Shown here in pieces: positions 53,318 to 63,412 of a stretch of 64,000 nucleotides of DNA. Origin of the DNA: Agapetus fuscipes (lineage: Eukaryota > Arthropoda > Insecta > Trichoptera > Glossosomatidae); the NCBI GenBank assembly GCA_951799405.1, contig OX637344.1, forward strand, positions 1,116,001 through 1,180,000. The letters are read 5' to 3'. The translations under genes were made by a program, and so were the position numbers. Below the pieces are notes generated by a model, which was not told where the DNA came from, ran no database searches, and worked only from the letters and a program-made list of their open reading frames with translations. The stretch's first letter is position 1. Each line of letters starts with the position of its first letter.

Positions 53318-54004
53318 TCGGTGCTATGGCCGAGGGGCCAAGTGGAATGATCTTGCTACTGTGTTTGGAATGGAGTAATGTTGGTTCGATCTCCGCTTGG
53401 GTCATTTCACCATAACTTTGACCCTGGTTCAACATATGTAATTGGGTAATTATTAATTGATGATATTGTTATGTAAATATAAATATTGAAATAAGTATGG
53501 GTAGTTATAGTTATAAGAGTCCTCATAGGTATAGGTAGGTAGGATCGATAATTGTGTATAAGTGTAGAATTCTCTAGGCTAAGTAGGTACTTGTTATAAT
53601 TATAGGAATTCTGTATTACATTTGTAGGTAGGATTTTGGTTGTATCTCTAGGTAGTACGTGAAGCGTCGAGAAGTAATAATTACTCTGGAACCGTCTAGC
53701 AACTTTGGTTCTAGATCATACTGCTCTACAGAGTATAAAGGTGCGAATGGCCTGCAGAGCGGGCCAGTATCATAGCGACTAACAAACACATCGAAGCCAT
53801 CTGATCAGTGAACCGAAACCAAGTAGAATAATCGAGAAAGTAGTGTGAAAATAAATATTGTAACAGTGTAAAATAAATAAGTTTTAAAGGAGACCTGTGT
53901 ATTTTTAATTTGGAAAGACAATTGAACCCTAATTTCGTAACAATATTAATACCGGTTTCTGGCCAGGCAGAATAGGTTGGTGAATTGAATCCCTTTTCAC
54001 AAAT
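53318..54004 (+). mobile_element. SINE-D copy split by a solo LTR
   Basis: Head GCTATGGCCGAGGGGCCAAG and GTTGGTTCGATCTCCGC, then GACCCTGGTTCAACATATGT (to 53466). The 3' block CCGGTTTCTGGCCAGGCAGA, ATAGGTTGGTGAATTG resumes after 53946. Confidence 0.82.
53467..53942 (+). mobile_element. Solo LTR, 476 bp
   Basis: Starts TGTTATGTAAATATAAA, ends CCTAATTTCGTAACA; 4-bp target duplication ATAT at 53463-53466 and 53943-53946. A promoter-like AGAGTATAAAGGTGCG near 53720 and AATAAA signals at ~53840 and ~53873 fit LTR anatomy. No internal domain, so probably formed by LTR-LTR recombination; Ty3/Gypsy-type by duplication length (inference). Confidence 0.85.
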
Positions 54005-54447
54005 CACCCTAAAACTTGTATCAAATACGGAATGAAAGCTCCATCAACACATCAACAAAAATTCAAAAAATTATAGGACGAAAAATTCTAACAGAACACT
54101 GTTTTATTTCCTCTCTATTATTAATTTTATTCAATAAATACAAACGTTTTCGTCTATCCTGACGAGTTTATTTTTTTATCAGATAATCTTAAACGATCAC
54201 AATTTGCAGGCCTGTGAAACACTGGTCAGATAACACTAATACATTATGTGGATTTAGGGTTGGATTCTCGTAAATGTGCCTAAACAAACACTCCCCTTCC
54301 CACCCCAGTAGAGGTGAGATGCCTTTTGGGATGAATAAATGCCCAGAGGGGAGGTGAGGGCTTAGGTTTTCACCCTTCAGTACGTCAGTAAATTAGAAAT
54401 GTGTTGATGGAGCTTTCATTCCGTATTTGATACAAGTTTTTGGGGTG
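54005..54447. mobile_element. 443-bp TIR element
   Basis: Ends CACCCTAAAACTTGTATCAA and, reverse-complemented, CACCCCAAAAACTTGTATCA; ~47-bp inverted repeats continue to CTCCATCAACACAT. The left end touches the SINE-D tail. The interior carries a retroelement-like scrap at ~54090-54190. Confidence 0.82.
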
Positions 54448-54530
54448 ATTTTCAGGTTCATAAATTTGTTGAATAAACACAAATGTGAATGTATTAAAAT
54501 TAAACTAGGATTAGATTAACTATACCTAGA

Positions 54531-55022
54531 CCGGTCCGTAGCTCAGTGGTAACACTGCGGACTCTGAATGGGAAGGTTGTGGGTTCGATTCCCGGCGGAA
54601 CGCAAAAAATATACCATTAATATTTTCAAATTTGCTCTTCGCTGGGTTGAAAAATTCATAAAACCTTTACCAATAACCGGTCACCAAAGGTCCATCCAGC
54701 CTTACAGCAATTGGGTCTTGCTTGAGAATTGGCGCTTTGTAACGACGACGATTAAGTTAGTAAAAAGGTCGATAGCTCAATTGGTAGAATGCTTGCATTC
54801 CATGCCGAGAGCAAGGGTTCGATCTCAAAGGTGTACTCAGCCTTCACAAGAATTGAGAACCAGCCCCTCCGGGAGCTGGGAAACCCCCACTTCAATTGAA
54901 AGTGGTTGGTGTAAGGCCGGCCCCCTTACCTGTAAAAATAAATAGGTCTTGAAGCGCCACATGCGACCCCTTCGGGGATAACGCAGGCAAGAAGTTACAC
55001 TATATGTGTAGCTTAGTTGCGA
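54531..55022 (+). mobile_element. Composite SINE-C/SINE-B
   Basis: SINE-C 54531-54765 (CCGGTCCGTAGCTCAGTGGT, GTGGGTTCGATTCCCGGCG) joined by AGTTAGTAAAAAGGTCGATA to SINE-B 54766-55022. SINE-B lacks its central segment: AGGGTTCGATCTCAAAGG goes straight to GTACTCAGCCTTCAC, the same deletion as at 59.3 kb. Confidence 0.9.
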
Positions 55023-55055
55023 TTTATACCTACTATAAATTTGATGTACATGTGT

Positions 55056-55306
55056 TCCTTGACTTATAGGTTGGTATGCGGCTGACCACCCATTCTGTAA
55101 AAAAATGGTTCACTTTGCCAATGTCACCCCTGTCTCAGGGAAGGACGACAAGAGTTGCAGGGCTTATGTTCATTTGAGATGGGTTCTTATAATGTAGGTC
55201 CACATGCGGCATGTGTTAGCGCGAAATTATACATGTCTGCTTGTGGGAATGCATTTGATATAAATCTTAAATGGTATATATCCTTGCAGCTTAGATTAGA
55301 TTAGAT
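55056..55306 (+). mobile_element. SINE-A copy, full length
   Basis: TCCTTGACTTATAGGTTGG to GCAGCTTAGATTAGATTAGA. Confidence 0.92.
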
Positions 55307-55310
55307 GTGT

Positions 55311-55545
55311 ACGAACAGCTTGTGGTTTAGTGATAATTCTCTGGACTCATAAATGCAAGGTTGTGGGTTCAAATCCCGGCGGAGCACAAACATACTCGTA
55401 TACATACCATTTAAATTTTCAAACATGCTCTTCGCTGGGCTTTTAAAAATTGATGTGCCTTTACTAAGACTGGTCCTCAAAAGTCCATACAGCCTTACAG
55501 CGACTGGGTCTTGCTTGAGAATTTGCGCTTTAAATACCACTTTTG
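55311..55545 (+). mobile_element. SINE-C copy
   Basis: TTGTGGTTTAGTGATAATTC, GGGTTCAAATCCCGGCGGAG, GCTCTTCGCTGGGCTT. Confidence 0.88.
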
Positions 55546-55567
55546 TTACAACATACACCACAACAAA

Positions 55568-55689
55568 TGATGATGATGATGCAGTTAACTATTTTTATTA
55601 GTGCCGTTTCGTGAAATTGACACTCCAAGGTCACTCCAAAACATGCGGTGAACAGATCGATTTTGAGACGTCTCTTAATAATAATTATT
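55568..55689 (-). pseudogene. LINE-gamma 3' end
   Basis: Minus strand: end of a frame RRLKIDLFTACFGVT, then CCTTGGAGTGTCAATTTCAC, GAAACGGCACTAATAAAAAT and (CAT)n. Confidence 0.65.
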
Positions 55690-55918
55690 GGGATGATTTA
55701 TTTGGTAAGTGCTGTTTTGTGTGAATCACACCTAAATAGCCCTCCGCAAATTTGTTCGTTGCTTTGGAAAGCACCAAGTCTCAAGCGACACCCAGTTGCT
55801 GTAAGGCTGGATAGACTTCTGGTAACCGGTCTTTGTAAAAGCGCATTAATTTTTCAACCCAGCGTAGGACACATTTCGAAAATTAAATGATTTTTTGTGC
55901 TGCACCGGGAATCGAACT
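55690..55918 (-). mobile_element. SINE-C copy, head degraded
   Basis: GATGATTTATTTGGTAAGTG, CACACCTAAATAGCCCTCC, TTTGTGCTGCACCGGGAATC. Confidence 0.85.
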
Positions 55919-56041
55919 CTGTCTATGTAGTTTTGTGGGCACATTTTTTATATACCTACAGATTTGTCTAAAAATTACATTAAAATCTTGATGTATTTTT
56001 TTTTCTTCTTTGTGATTTAAGAACTGTTAGTTGTCTTCTTG

Positions 56042-56116
56042 GTAATGATGTGATAGCACCGAAAGCTTTCGAGGAAATAAATCAACTCTTGAAAAAAAAA
56101 AGATTTATTTTTACAT
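56042..56116. repeat. Family G single arm
   Basis: AATGATGTGATAGCACCGAA, AGCTTTCGAGGAAATAAATC, AACTCTTG. Resembles the hammerhead-like plan (GAAA after a short stem), but the first box is TTGGTAATGA. Confidence 0.5.
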
Positions 56117-56574
56117 TTTTAATTATTTTTTCGTTAGAAAAAATGCATAAAACACAAAGCAGGTCCTGATTAACTGATTTAATTAATCTGCACAAAGGCG
56201 GCCTTGCTTAACGTGCAAAAATAAATAATCTCTTTTTTTGCAAAAAAAAATGGCGTAACGTGAAACTTAATAAAATGCCAGCTGCGAGATCCGCTTTAAA
56301 AAATCATAACTCAATTACTCACTAAAGGAATAAAATAATTAGGTATGGCTCTAGTTTGTTCGTGGGGGTGAGTTTGCGCATTTTAATCATCCCCTCTCCG
56401 GGCCAGGAACAAAGGGTGATATTTTAAAATCCCTCCGAGAGCTAGGAGGGGATTTAATTAAATCTTTGATTCAGAGACGTTTGTCTTGCGTTATTGCCAT
56501 TATGTCGTATTGTTTTAGATACTAAATTTTTTTTATTATTTATATAAATAATTTATAATTTTGATTATTAAGAT

Positions 56575-56856
56575 CCTGTCGATAGCCCAGTTGGTGCTTG
56601 CATTCCAAGCCGAGAGCTCGGGTTCGGATCCTACCGAGGGTGTCAGAAATGATTTCCCGTTTCGGTGTTTATTTCAAACTTCAAATAAAATATCAGCAAG
56701 GATTACCCAGCGTGAGCTGGAAACCCTCACTTTATTTGAAGTGTTTGACGTAAGGACGGCCCCGTTACCTAAAAAAATAAATAGGTTCCACTCGCCACAT
56801 GCGATCTTTTCAGAAAAATCGCGGCAAGAAGTTAAGCTATATGTGTAGCTTAGTAA
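56575..56856 (+). mobile_element. SINE-B copy
   Basis: GTCGATAGCCCAGTTGGTGC, GCTCGGGTTCGGATCCTACC to TATGTGTAGCTTAGTAAC. Confidence 0.88.
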
Positions 56857-57171
56857 CTTTAAGATATGCTATCCTTTATTATATTGCCCTTCGTCGTCGA
56901 GTTTCGATTTTCAAAATCAATGCCATCACAGCAGATGAAACACATTCATGATATATGGCAAATTAATTTTTGCATATATGCTGCAATGCTGCGAGCTTTC
57001 GCGTTTGTGTTTAAAAATGTATGAAAACTTCTTTCAATAAATTTGTTTGTTCATATTGAAAATGTATGGAACTATATTGACATCTAGCGGCAAAACGTGA
57101 AAGTTTTTTTTATATTTTCTTTTATTTCATGCAAATTAAAAAAAAAAAAACAAAATAAAAATGGATTTAAA

Positions 57172-58272
57172 TCTGTAAACTAAGTTGCAAAGATATATAA
57201 CATTTGAGATTCATATTACATGCATTCTTACAAGCAGACATGTATAAGTTCTAATCTAATCAAATCTAATCTAAGCTGCAAAGATATATATCATTTAAGA
57301 TTTATGTTAAATGCATTCCCACAAGCAGATATGTATAAGTTCCCGCTTACATATGCTGCATGTGTACTTACAACATAACAGCCCATTCCAAATGAACATA
57401 AGCCCTGCAACTCTTGCCAACCTTCCCTGAAACAAAGGTGAAATTTTCAAAGTAAACCATTTTTTAAAGTATGGGTGGTCAGCCTCATACCAACCTATAA
57501 GTCAAGAAAATTATTTTGTGTATTTCTTTACATAATCTAAGTTGCAAAGATACATACCATTTAAGATTCATATTAAATGCATTCCCACACGCAGACAGGT
57601 ACAAGTTCACGCTTACAAATGCCCAATGTGGACTTGCAAAATAAAAAAAACTAATCTCAAATGAACATAAGCCCTGCAACTCTTGCCGACTTTTCCTCAA
57701 ACAGAGATAAAATTTGCATGGTGAACCATTGCTTACAGTATGGGTGGTCAGCCACATACTAACCTTTTAGTCAAGGAAATTATTTTGTTTAGTTCTATAA
57801 TCTAAGTTGCAAAGAAACATACCATTTGAGATTCATATTAAATGCATTCCCACAAGCAGACAGGTATAAGTTCGCGCTTACAAATGCCCCATGTGGACTT
57901 ACAAAATAAAAAACTAATTTCAAATGAACATAAGCCCTGCAACTCTTGCCGACTTTTCCTCAAACAGAGATAAAATTTTCATGGTAAACCATTCTTACAG
58001 TATGGGTGGTCAGCCACATACCAACCTGTAAGTCAAGGAAATTATTTTGTTAAGTTCTATAATCTAAGTTGCAAAGATACATACCAATCGAGATTCATAT
58101 TAAATGCATTCCCACAAGCAGACATTTATAAGTTCGCGCTTACACATAATGCATGTTGACTTACTACATAAAAACCCAATCTCCAATTAATATAAGCCCT
58201 GCAACTCTTGCCAATCTTCCCTGAAACACAGCTGAAATCTGCAAAGTGAACCATTTTTTAAACTATGGGTGG
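57172..58272 (-). repeat. Tandem array of SINE-A, one partial and four longer units
   Basis: All in the same orientation: 57172-57250 (3' part), 57251-57508, 57531-57775, 57792-58038, 58055-58272. The last three share a spacer of the type GAAATTATTTTGTTTAGTTC and a period of 262-265 bp, so they arose by tandem duplication, not independent insertion. Confidence 0.88.
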
Positions 58273-58372
58273 TCGATTTTCTTTTACAAAGGCTGCATGT
58301 TTTTATATTACATGTTTTCCGAATTTTAACGCGAGGAAACTATGCGCAATATACACATTCACCAAATGTTAA

Positions 58373-58412
58373 GGGGTTGGGCTGCGTAGCAGCCAGGGGC
58401 AACGCCCCTAGT
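58373..58412 (+). mobile_element. Helitron-like 3' terminus
   Basis: Hairpin GGCTGC-GTA-GCAGCC (58380-58394), then hairpin GGGGC-AAC-GCCCC (58396-58408) running into CTAG followed by T. A terminal hairpin followed by CTRR and a T is the Helitron 3' signature. A 5' TC end was not found. Confidence 0.4.
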
Positions 58413-58512
58413 AAATTAAAATAAGCAGTTTTTAATCAACAAAAAAAATAGATAAAAAATGTACCTGCTGTTTTCAGTTTACGGTTAAAAAAAAACTAAT
58501 GACTTATTAAAT

Positions 58513-58711
58513 AGTTCACTTTGCCAATGTCATCACTGCTTCAGGGAAGATCAGCAAAAGTTACAGGGTTTATGTTTTATGATTTTAATTTGTAAGTTCA
58601 CATGCAACATTTAAACATGCAAACTTACACGCGTCTGTTGTTGGCCATGCATCCAATATGAATTTTAAATGTTAATATATCCCTTTGCAACTTAGATTAT
58701 AGATTATAGAA
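58513..58711 (+). mobile_element. SINE-A copy, 5' truncated
   Basis: AGTTCACTTTGCCAATGTCA to TTGCAACTTAGATTATAGAT. Confidence 0.85.
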
Positions 58712-59028
58712 ATGTCATTTGAATCAAAATAAAGAATGAAAACAACGAAAAGAACGTTAAATTCATTCTATACGTTTTCATACTCCAGTAATAAAATCTC
58801 AATATTTCACAGCTGAAATAACTGCGAGTAATACTTGTGTAGTATGAGATATTTTACTGCCTTCAGATTTTTCCCTCATAAAACTTTACACTCCCACACA
58901 CTGGATGAAGTGTTCAGTCACTCAAGTATAAAACCTCACACTTAACTCAATCACAGCGTTAACCAAAAAATGTAAGTAACGTAAAAATACACCCACAATG
59001 TAAATTTTTAAATTTTCATTGTGGTGAT

Positions 59029-59510
59029 CGGTCCGTAGTTCAGTGGTAACACTTCGGACTCTGAATGGAAGGCTGTGGGTTTGAATCCCGGCGGAGCACA
59101 AAAAATTGCTGCACAAAAATTTGCTCTTCGCTGGGTTGAAAAATTCATAAACCTTAACCAATGACCGGTCACCAAAGATCCATCTAGCTTTACAGCGACT
59201 GGGTCTTGCTTGAGAATTGCCGCTTTGTAGCGGCGGTGACCAAGCTCGTAAAAAGGTCGATAGCTCAATTGGTAGAATGCTTGCATTCCATGCCGAGAGC
59301 AAGGGTTCGATCTCAAGGTTTATTCAGCCTTCACAAAAAATGAGAACCAGCCCCCCCGGGAGCTAGGAAACCCCCCACTTCAACTGAAAGTGGTTGGTGT
59401 GAGGCCGCCCCCTTTACCCGATAAAAATAAATAGGCCCCGAATCGCCACATGCGATCCCTTCGGGGATAACGCAGACAAAAAGTTACACTATATATGTAG
59501 CTTAGTTGCG
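59029..59510 (+). mobile_element. Composite SINE-C/SINE-B
   Basis: SINE-C 59029-59254 (CGGTCCGTAGTTCAGTGGTA, GGGTTTGAATCCCGGCGGAG), linker CTCGTAAAAA, SINE-B 59255-59510 with the same central deletion as at 54.8 kb. Followed by a (GCGTTT)n run to ~59530. Confidence 0.9.
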
Positions 59511-59534
59511 TTTGCGTTTGCGTTTGCGTTGGGG

Positions 59535-59968
59535 TGTCTAAAAGTCTACTCAGCTTTCGTGGATCTTGAGATGGCCTGCAACTCGGTGGATAGAAGTATG
59601 ATGTGGTGTGTGCTAGAGAGGTATGGTGTGAACAGAGTACTTTTGAACGCGATACGCGCCATATATTTACATAAAAAATACTTGTTTTTCAATTGTGAAT
59701 TTATTTTTCAGTTTAAATCAAAAACATGTTGGAAAGGAATATTTAAAATACAGTCAGCAAAGAGAAAAGTATGGAGTGTTCATATTGAGGAGATAGTGAA
59801 AGAATGGGATACACAAAGTGAGTGTAAATGAAGAGAATGTAAGAAAAAAGTGTTGGATATGAATGAACTGAAAGAAGTATGTAAGGATAGGAAGAAATAA
59901 AGGCAGCTCTTCAGAGGCTTTGGAAACCCCTAGTGTAATGAAGACAGAGTTACAGGAACAGTTACAGT
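59535..59968 (+). pseudogene. LINE-beta deletion derivative
   Basis: Starts with the palm motif SAFVDLEMACNSVDRSMMW and VLLNAIRAIYL (FVDLEKAFDxVxR normally; the D of the first catalytic triad is kept at FVD). It then jumps to KRKVWSVHIEEIVKEWDTQS and the CTCTTCAGAGGCTTTGG 3' end with TTACAG repeats. Most of the polymerase core is deleted. Confidence 0.8.
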
Positions 59969-60356
59969 GTATGTTTAGTAAACAAAAAAACCCATAATGT
60001 GCGTTCCCTTTTTCATATTATTTCAGTGAAACGCTACGTTTGAGTTTGCACGTGAATTTTTCTAGTGGGCTACATATTTTTACGATCGGGAAATCATAAA
60101 GCACACTGAAATTACAACGAGCGGGAATATAACTGAATGATTCTCGGTCCGGTGGATTCAACAAAGACATTTACACTTCAGTGCATTCAAAAACTTGGGA
60201 GAAAGTTATTCCTTCCTTCTGCGAATTCTTTGAATAAAAAACAAATGAATTATTGATATTAATGAGATATAGCTGGACGTAGTTATTTTAAAATTCACTG
60301 GTGTAAAAAAAGCTTCTTATCATAAACCAGTCATAAAATTTTCAGGAAACATGTAC
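59969..60356. other. No recognised gene or repeat
   Basis: AT-rich; nothing further seen. Confidence 0.4.
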
Positions 60357-60515
60357 GGCAAGAGTTGCAGGGCTTATGTTCATTTGAGATTGGGTTTTTA
60401 TATTGTAGATCCACGTACGGCATGTGTTAGCGCGAACTTATACGTGTCTGCTTGTGGGAATGCATTTAAATGAATCTCAAATGATATATATACCATTTTA
60501 TTGCAACTTAGATTT
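60357..60515 (+). mobile_element. SINE-A 3' part
   Basis: CGGCAAGAGTTGCAGGGCTT to TTGCAACTTAGATTTGG. Confidence 0.88.
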
Positions 60516-60746
60516 GGATTAAGGTTTGTGAGCTCAGCTTTGCATTTGAACCGAGTATCTTTTGATCGCAAGTCTGAGGCTTCAACCGCTTAACTTTGAC
60601 CAAAAATAATTTTACAGACAGCTTACGGCAATGGCAAGAAAATTGCTCTCTTGGAGCTCTCTCTTTTGAAATTTCCTAAATTTGTACCATGTTTTGTATG
60701 AAAAGTCTTTTTTATATTGGATATTGATCAACTATCTTGAGATTAT

Positions 60747-60905
60747 ACGAGGCAAGTCCAGAAAGTAAGTGTACCTACTCAAATTATGTAGGGTTCAAAA
60801 AAAAATTAATTAAACAAAAACATACTTGGTTACACTTGTACATATGTAAGTTATTTTTCGACGTAGTCACCATCCCTCTCGATACAAGTGGTGAGCCGCG
60901 GGACG
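60747..60905 (-). pseudogene. mariner-like element end
   Basis: After a TA (60745-60746), CGAGGCAAGTCCAGAAAGTA is a mariner-type terminal inverted repeat. Reading back on the minus strand from 60900 gives RLTTCIERDGDYVEK and stop, the C-terminus of mariner-family transposases. The rest of the element is missing. Confidence 0.8.
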
Positions 60906-60965
60906 TCATATGATTGATAGCCTCGTACGATTCATAGCTTTATTACCGTAAACAGTGTTCACCTC

Positions 60966-61225
60966 ATTGTCATAGACCCCTAGAGTCTTTAGAATCTAGG
61001 GAGTCTCCCGCACAGGATTTCTGAAAAAAAAAAAAAAAATTACCCTCCAAATGGATGGTGTGATCATTAGTATCAACCGGATCACAATAGTTATTAATGC
61101 CACTGCCAAGTAATGATAGTCTTTTTAACACGAGTGCTAGTTTGTGCCATGAGGCGCAGCCGAATGGCACAATAGAAAAACACGAGTGTTACAAAGACTA
61201 ATTACGTGCAGTGGCATACAATACT
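60966..61225. repeat. Repeat shared with 10.6 kb plus palindromic unit
   Basis: 60966-61035 matches 10616-10690. Then 61100-61225 holds AACACGAGTGCTAGTTTGTG, GCCATGAGGCGCAGCCGAAT, GGCAC and an inverse AAACACGAGTGTT, so it can fold. Confidence 0.5.
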
Positions 61226-61347
61226 TTTTCTACGACCATGAGAGAATTAACAAAATAGTGAATAATAGTCATTATAATGTACTCGTCCATTTGAAGTAAT
61301 TAAAACCTTACCTTTGTCAAAACGTGTGATTTATCATTCCCTTCGAT

Positions 61348-61580
61348 TATCTAATCTAACCTAAGTTGTAAAAATAAATTATAATATTTAGGTTTCATAT
61401 TGAATTCATGCCCACAAGCCGACACATATGTATAAGGTCGCGCTTTTACATCCTGCATATAAGCTTAAACATTCAAACCCAAAACTCAAATAAACATATG
61501 CCCTGCAGTTGTATTGGCAGGTGAACCAAATTTGTACAGCATAGGTGATCAACCTCATACTCACCTATTAACCAAGTAAC
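61348..61580 (-). mobile_element. SINE-A copy, old
   Basis: ATCTAATCTAACCTAAGTTG to CTCACCTATTAACCAAGTAA. Confidence 0.82.
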
Positions 61581-61854
61581 TTTTTGAGTTTGTTTATTTT
61601 TTGCGGTGAAATTTTTTGTATTGTTTTCCTTTCAAGCCTTTTATTTTCCATTGAAAAAAGGAAAGCTTTATTTGGAGCAATCCGATAAATAAATTCGATA
61701 AATTTTAGCACTATTAACAATTTTTATTTGACTCTACACATAAAATATACTTATTTATTTTCATCTGAACAGGGCTGAAAGTCTCATCACCACGGTAATT
61801 CCTACCTACCGAATATCACTAATATTGTATGAAGCCTAATCAGCTGATCGCTTG

Positions 61855-61946
61855 CGGCCATCTTGGATTGACAGGTCTTCATACCCCATGCAAGGTTGAC
61901 ATTTGAAATTAAAAAATGGTTCCAATTCTGACAATGCGCATGCGCA
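61855..61946. promoter_or_regulatory. Candidate promoter motifs (YY1-type and NRF1-type)
   Basis: GCGGCCATCTTGG (61855-61867) fits a YY1 site and TGCGCATGCGCA (61935-61946) is a perfect NRF1-type palindrome, 68 bp apart. Such pairs occur in animal housekeeping promoters. No downstream gene is recognised (the 70-codon frame from 61973 has no family I know). A short palindrome TGCATAATG-TAA-CATTATGCA follows at ~61973. Confidence 0.35.
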
Positions 61947-62185
61947 CATGTTCATTTTAACACGGTTACCGGTTGCATAATGTAACATTATGCAACGGGT
62001 GTAGAAATGTATGGCATTGTGATTGCGTTAGCCGTTTTGTAATTAGTAAATTACCAAATGGGAGTAGAAAAAATACATTATCGGTCCCGTCGTCTGTAGG
62101 AGCTGGAACTTCCGAACGTTTCGTTCATGCCTGCGATAGGTTTCTTCAGCCTGTAGGTGAGATGGTGATGTTGGTAACACAATGA

Positions 62186-62623
62186 CGTAATTAAATACGT
62201 GGAATACTGTTTGTTATTTTACAATCATCTTTCAATTTTTTTTTGTTTTTAGGCGTTAACGGCTGGATTCGATGTTTAATATTATTTTTTCGGACTTTTG
62301 CCGTGGTTCTTACTTATTTTCTTTCCCCTTTTTTCTTTCTTTCTCTTTTTGCTTTCGTTTCTTTAGCATAAAAACTTAAAATTATATGGTGAAATCCCTG
62401 AAAGCCCATCTTTCATATTTGTGTAACGATCACATTCCATTGAGGGTTATAAAAAAATATGCTATGAAGCGTTTATATTGATTCTGTGAGGTGTTTTTAA
62501 ATAAAATTACGTTGCATTGTTTTGGGGATGTCCTGTTATTTGAACAGGAACTTTGAACAGGAACGAGAGAATATACTTTATTGAAGTCTACATATCTGTA
62601 AATCATCATTAAAAATCATATAA
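62186..62623. other. No recognised gene or repeat
   Basis: Pyrimidine-rich TTTCTTTCTTTCTC patch near 62330; otherwise plain AT-rich sequence. Confidence 0.4.
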
Positions 62624-62828
62624 AATGGTTCACTTTGCCAATGTCACCCCTGCTTCAGGGAAGGTCGGCAAGAGTTGCAAGGCTTATGTTCATTTGAGAT
62701 TGGGTTTTTTATATTGTAGGTCTACATGCGGCATGTGTAAGCGCGAAATTATGCATGTCTGCTTGTGGGAATGCTCAAATGATACATATCTTCGCAGCTT
62801 AGATTTAGATTAGATTTAGATTTAGATC
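62624..62828 (+). mobile_element. SINE-A copy, 5' truncated
   Basis: AATGGTTCACTTTGCCAATG to CGCAGCTTAGATTTAGATTA; (ATTTAG)n tail. Confidence 0.9.
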
Positions 62829-63270
62829 ATTGAAGAACGACATAATTTTGTTCTATATTTTTTTTTTTTAATTTAAAACATCTCAAAACGTAGCCTCTAT
62901 ATAATGAAAGGAAAAATACTACGTACTCTGAGAGTTCACATTGTAAAAATATATTAAAAGAATTCCTTGAAAGTTCCCTTACAAAGGGACTTTGCACCGA
63001 GAGCTTTTCTGAAAGCTCAGAGGTCGATCGCAGGTCACACGGAGGCTGTATAAATGACAGAGCCCAACCTGCACAAGGCTTAGACTCTTATAGAGCCTCA
63101 TCATTTATATCCATTCACCAACAACCCTGATCCACTCAGTAAATGGAATTTTAAATTTACCCCTTTTATTTATGTCTGTAAGGTTAACAAACATGTAAAT
63201 TATTGAAGAAAAAAAAGCAGTTTATTTTTTTAGGAAAGGTATACGCGTCATTACAAGAAGAATTAAGAGG

Positions 63271-63412
63271 TTACAATGTCATCCCTGTTTCAGGGAAGGT
63301 CGGCAAGAGTTATAGGGTGTATGTCCATTTGAGATTTGGTTTTTATATTGTAGGTTCACATGCGGCATGCGCAAGAGCGAACTTGTACGTGTCTGCTTGT
63401 GAGAATGCATGT
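63271..63412 (+). mobile_element. SINE-A fragment joined to a LINE-gamma tail
   Basis: ACAATGTCATCCCTGTTTCA to GAGAATGCATGTAA; its 3' end is cut at the (AAT)n tail of the opposite-strand LINE-gamma. Confidence 0.85.

Noticed and set aside
54090..54190. A further hammerhead candidate (minus strand, GACGAAAACGTTTG)
   Set aside because: A stem and GAAA plus AACGTT are present, but there is no CTGANGA box upstream on the same strand; the CTGACGA seen is on the other strand.
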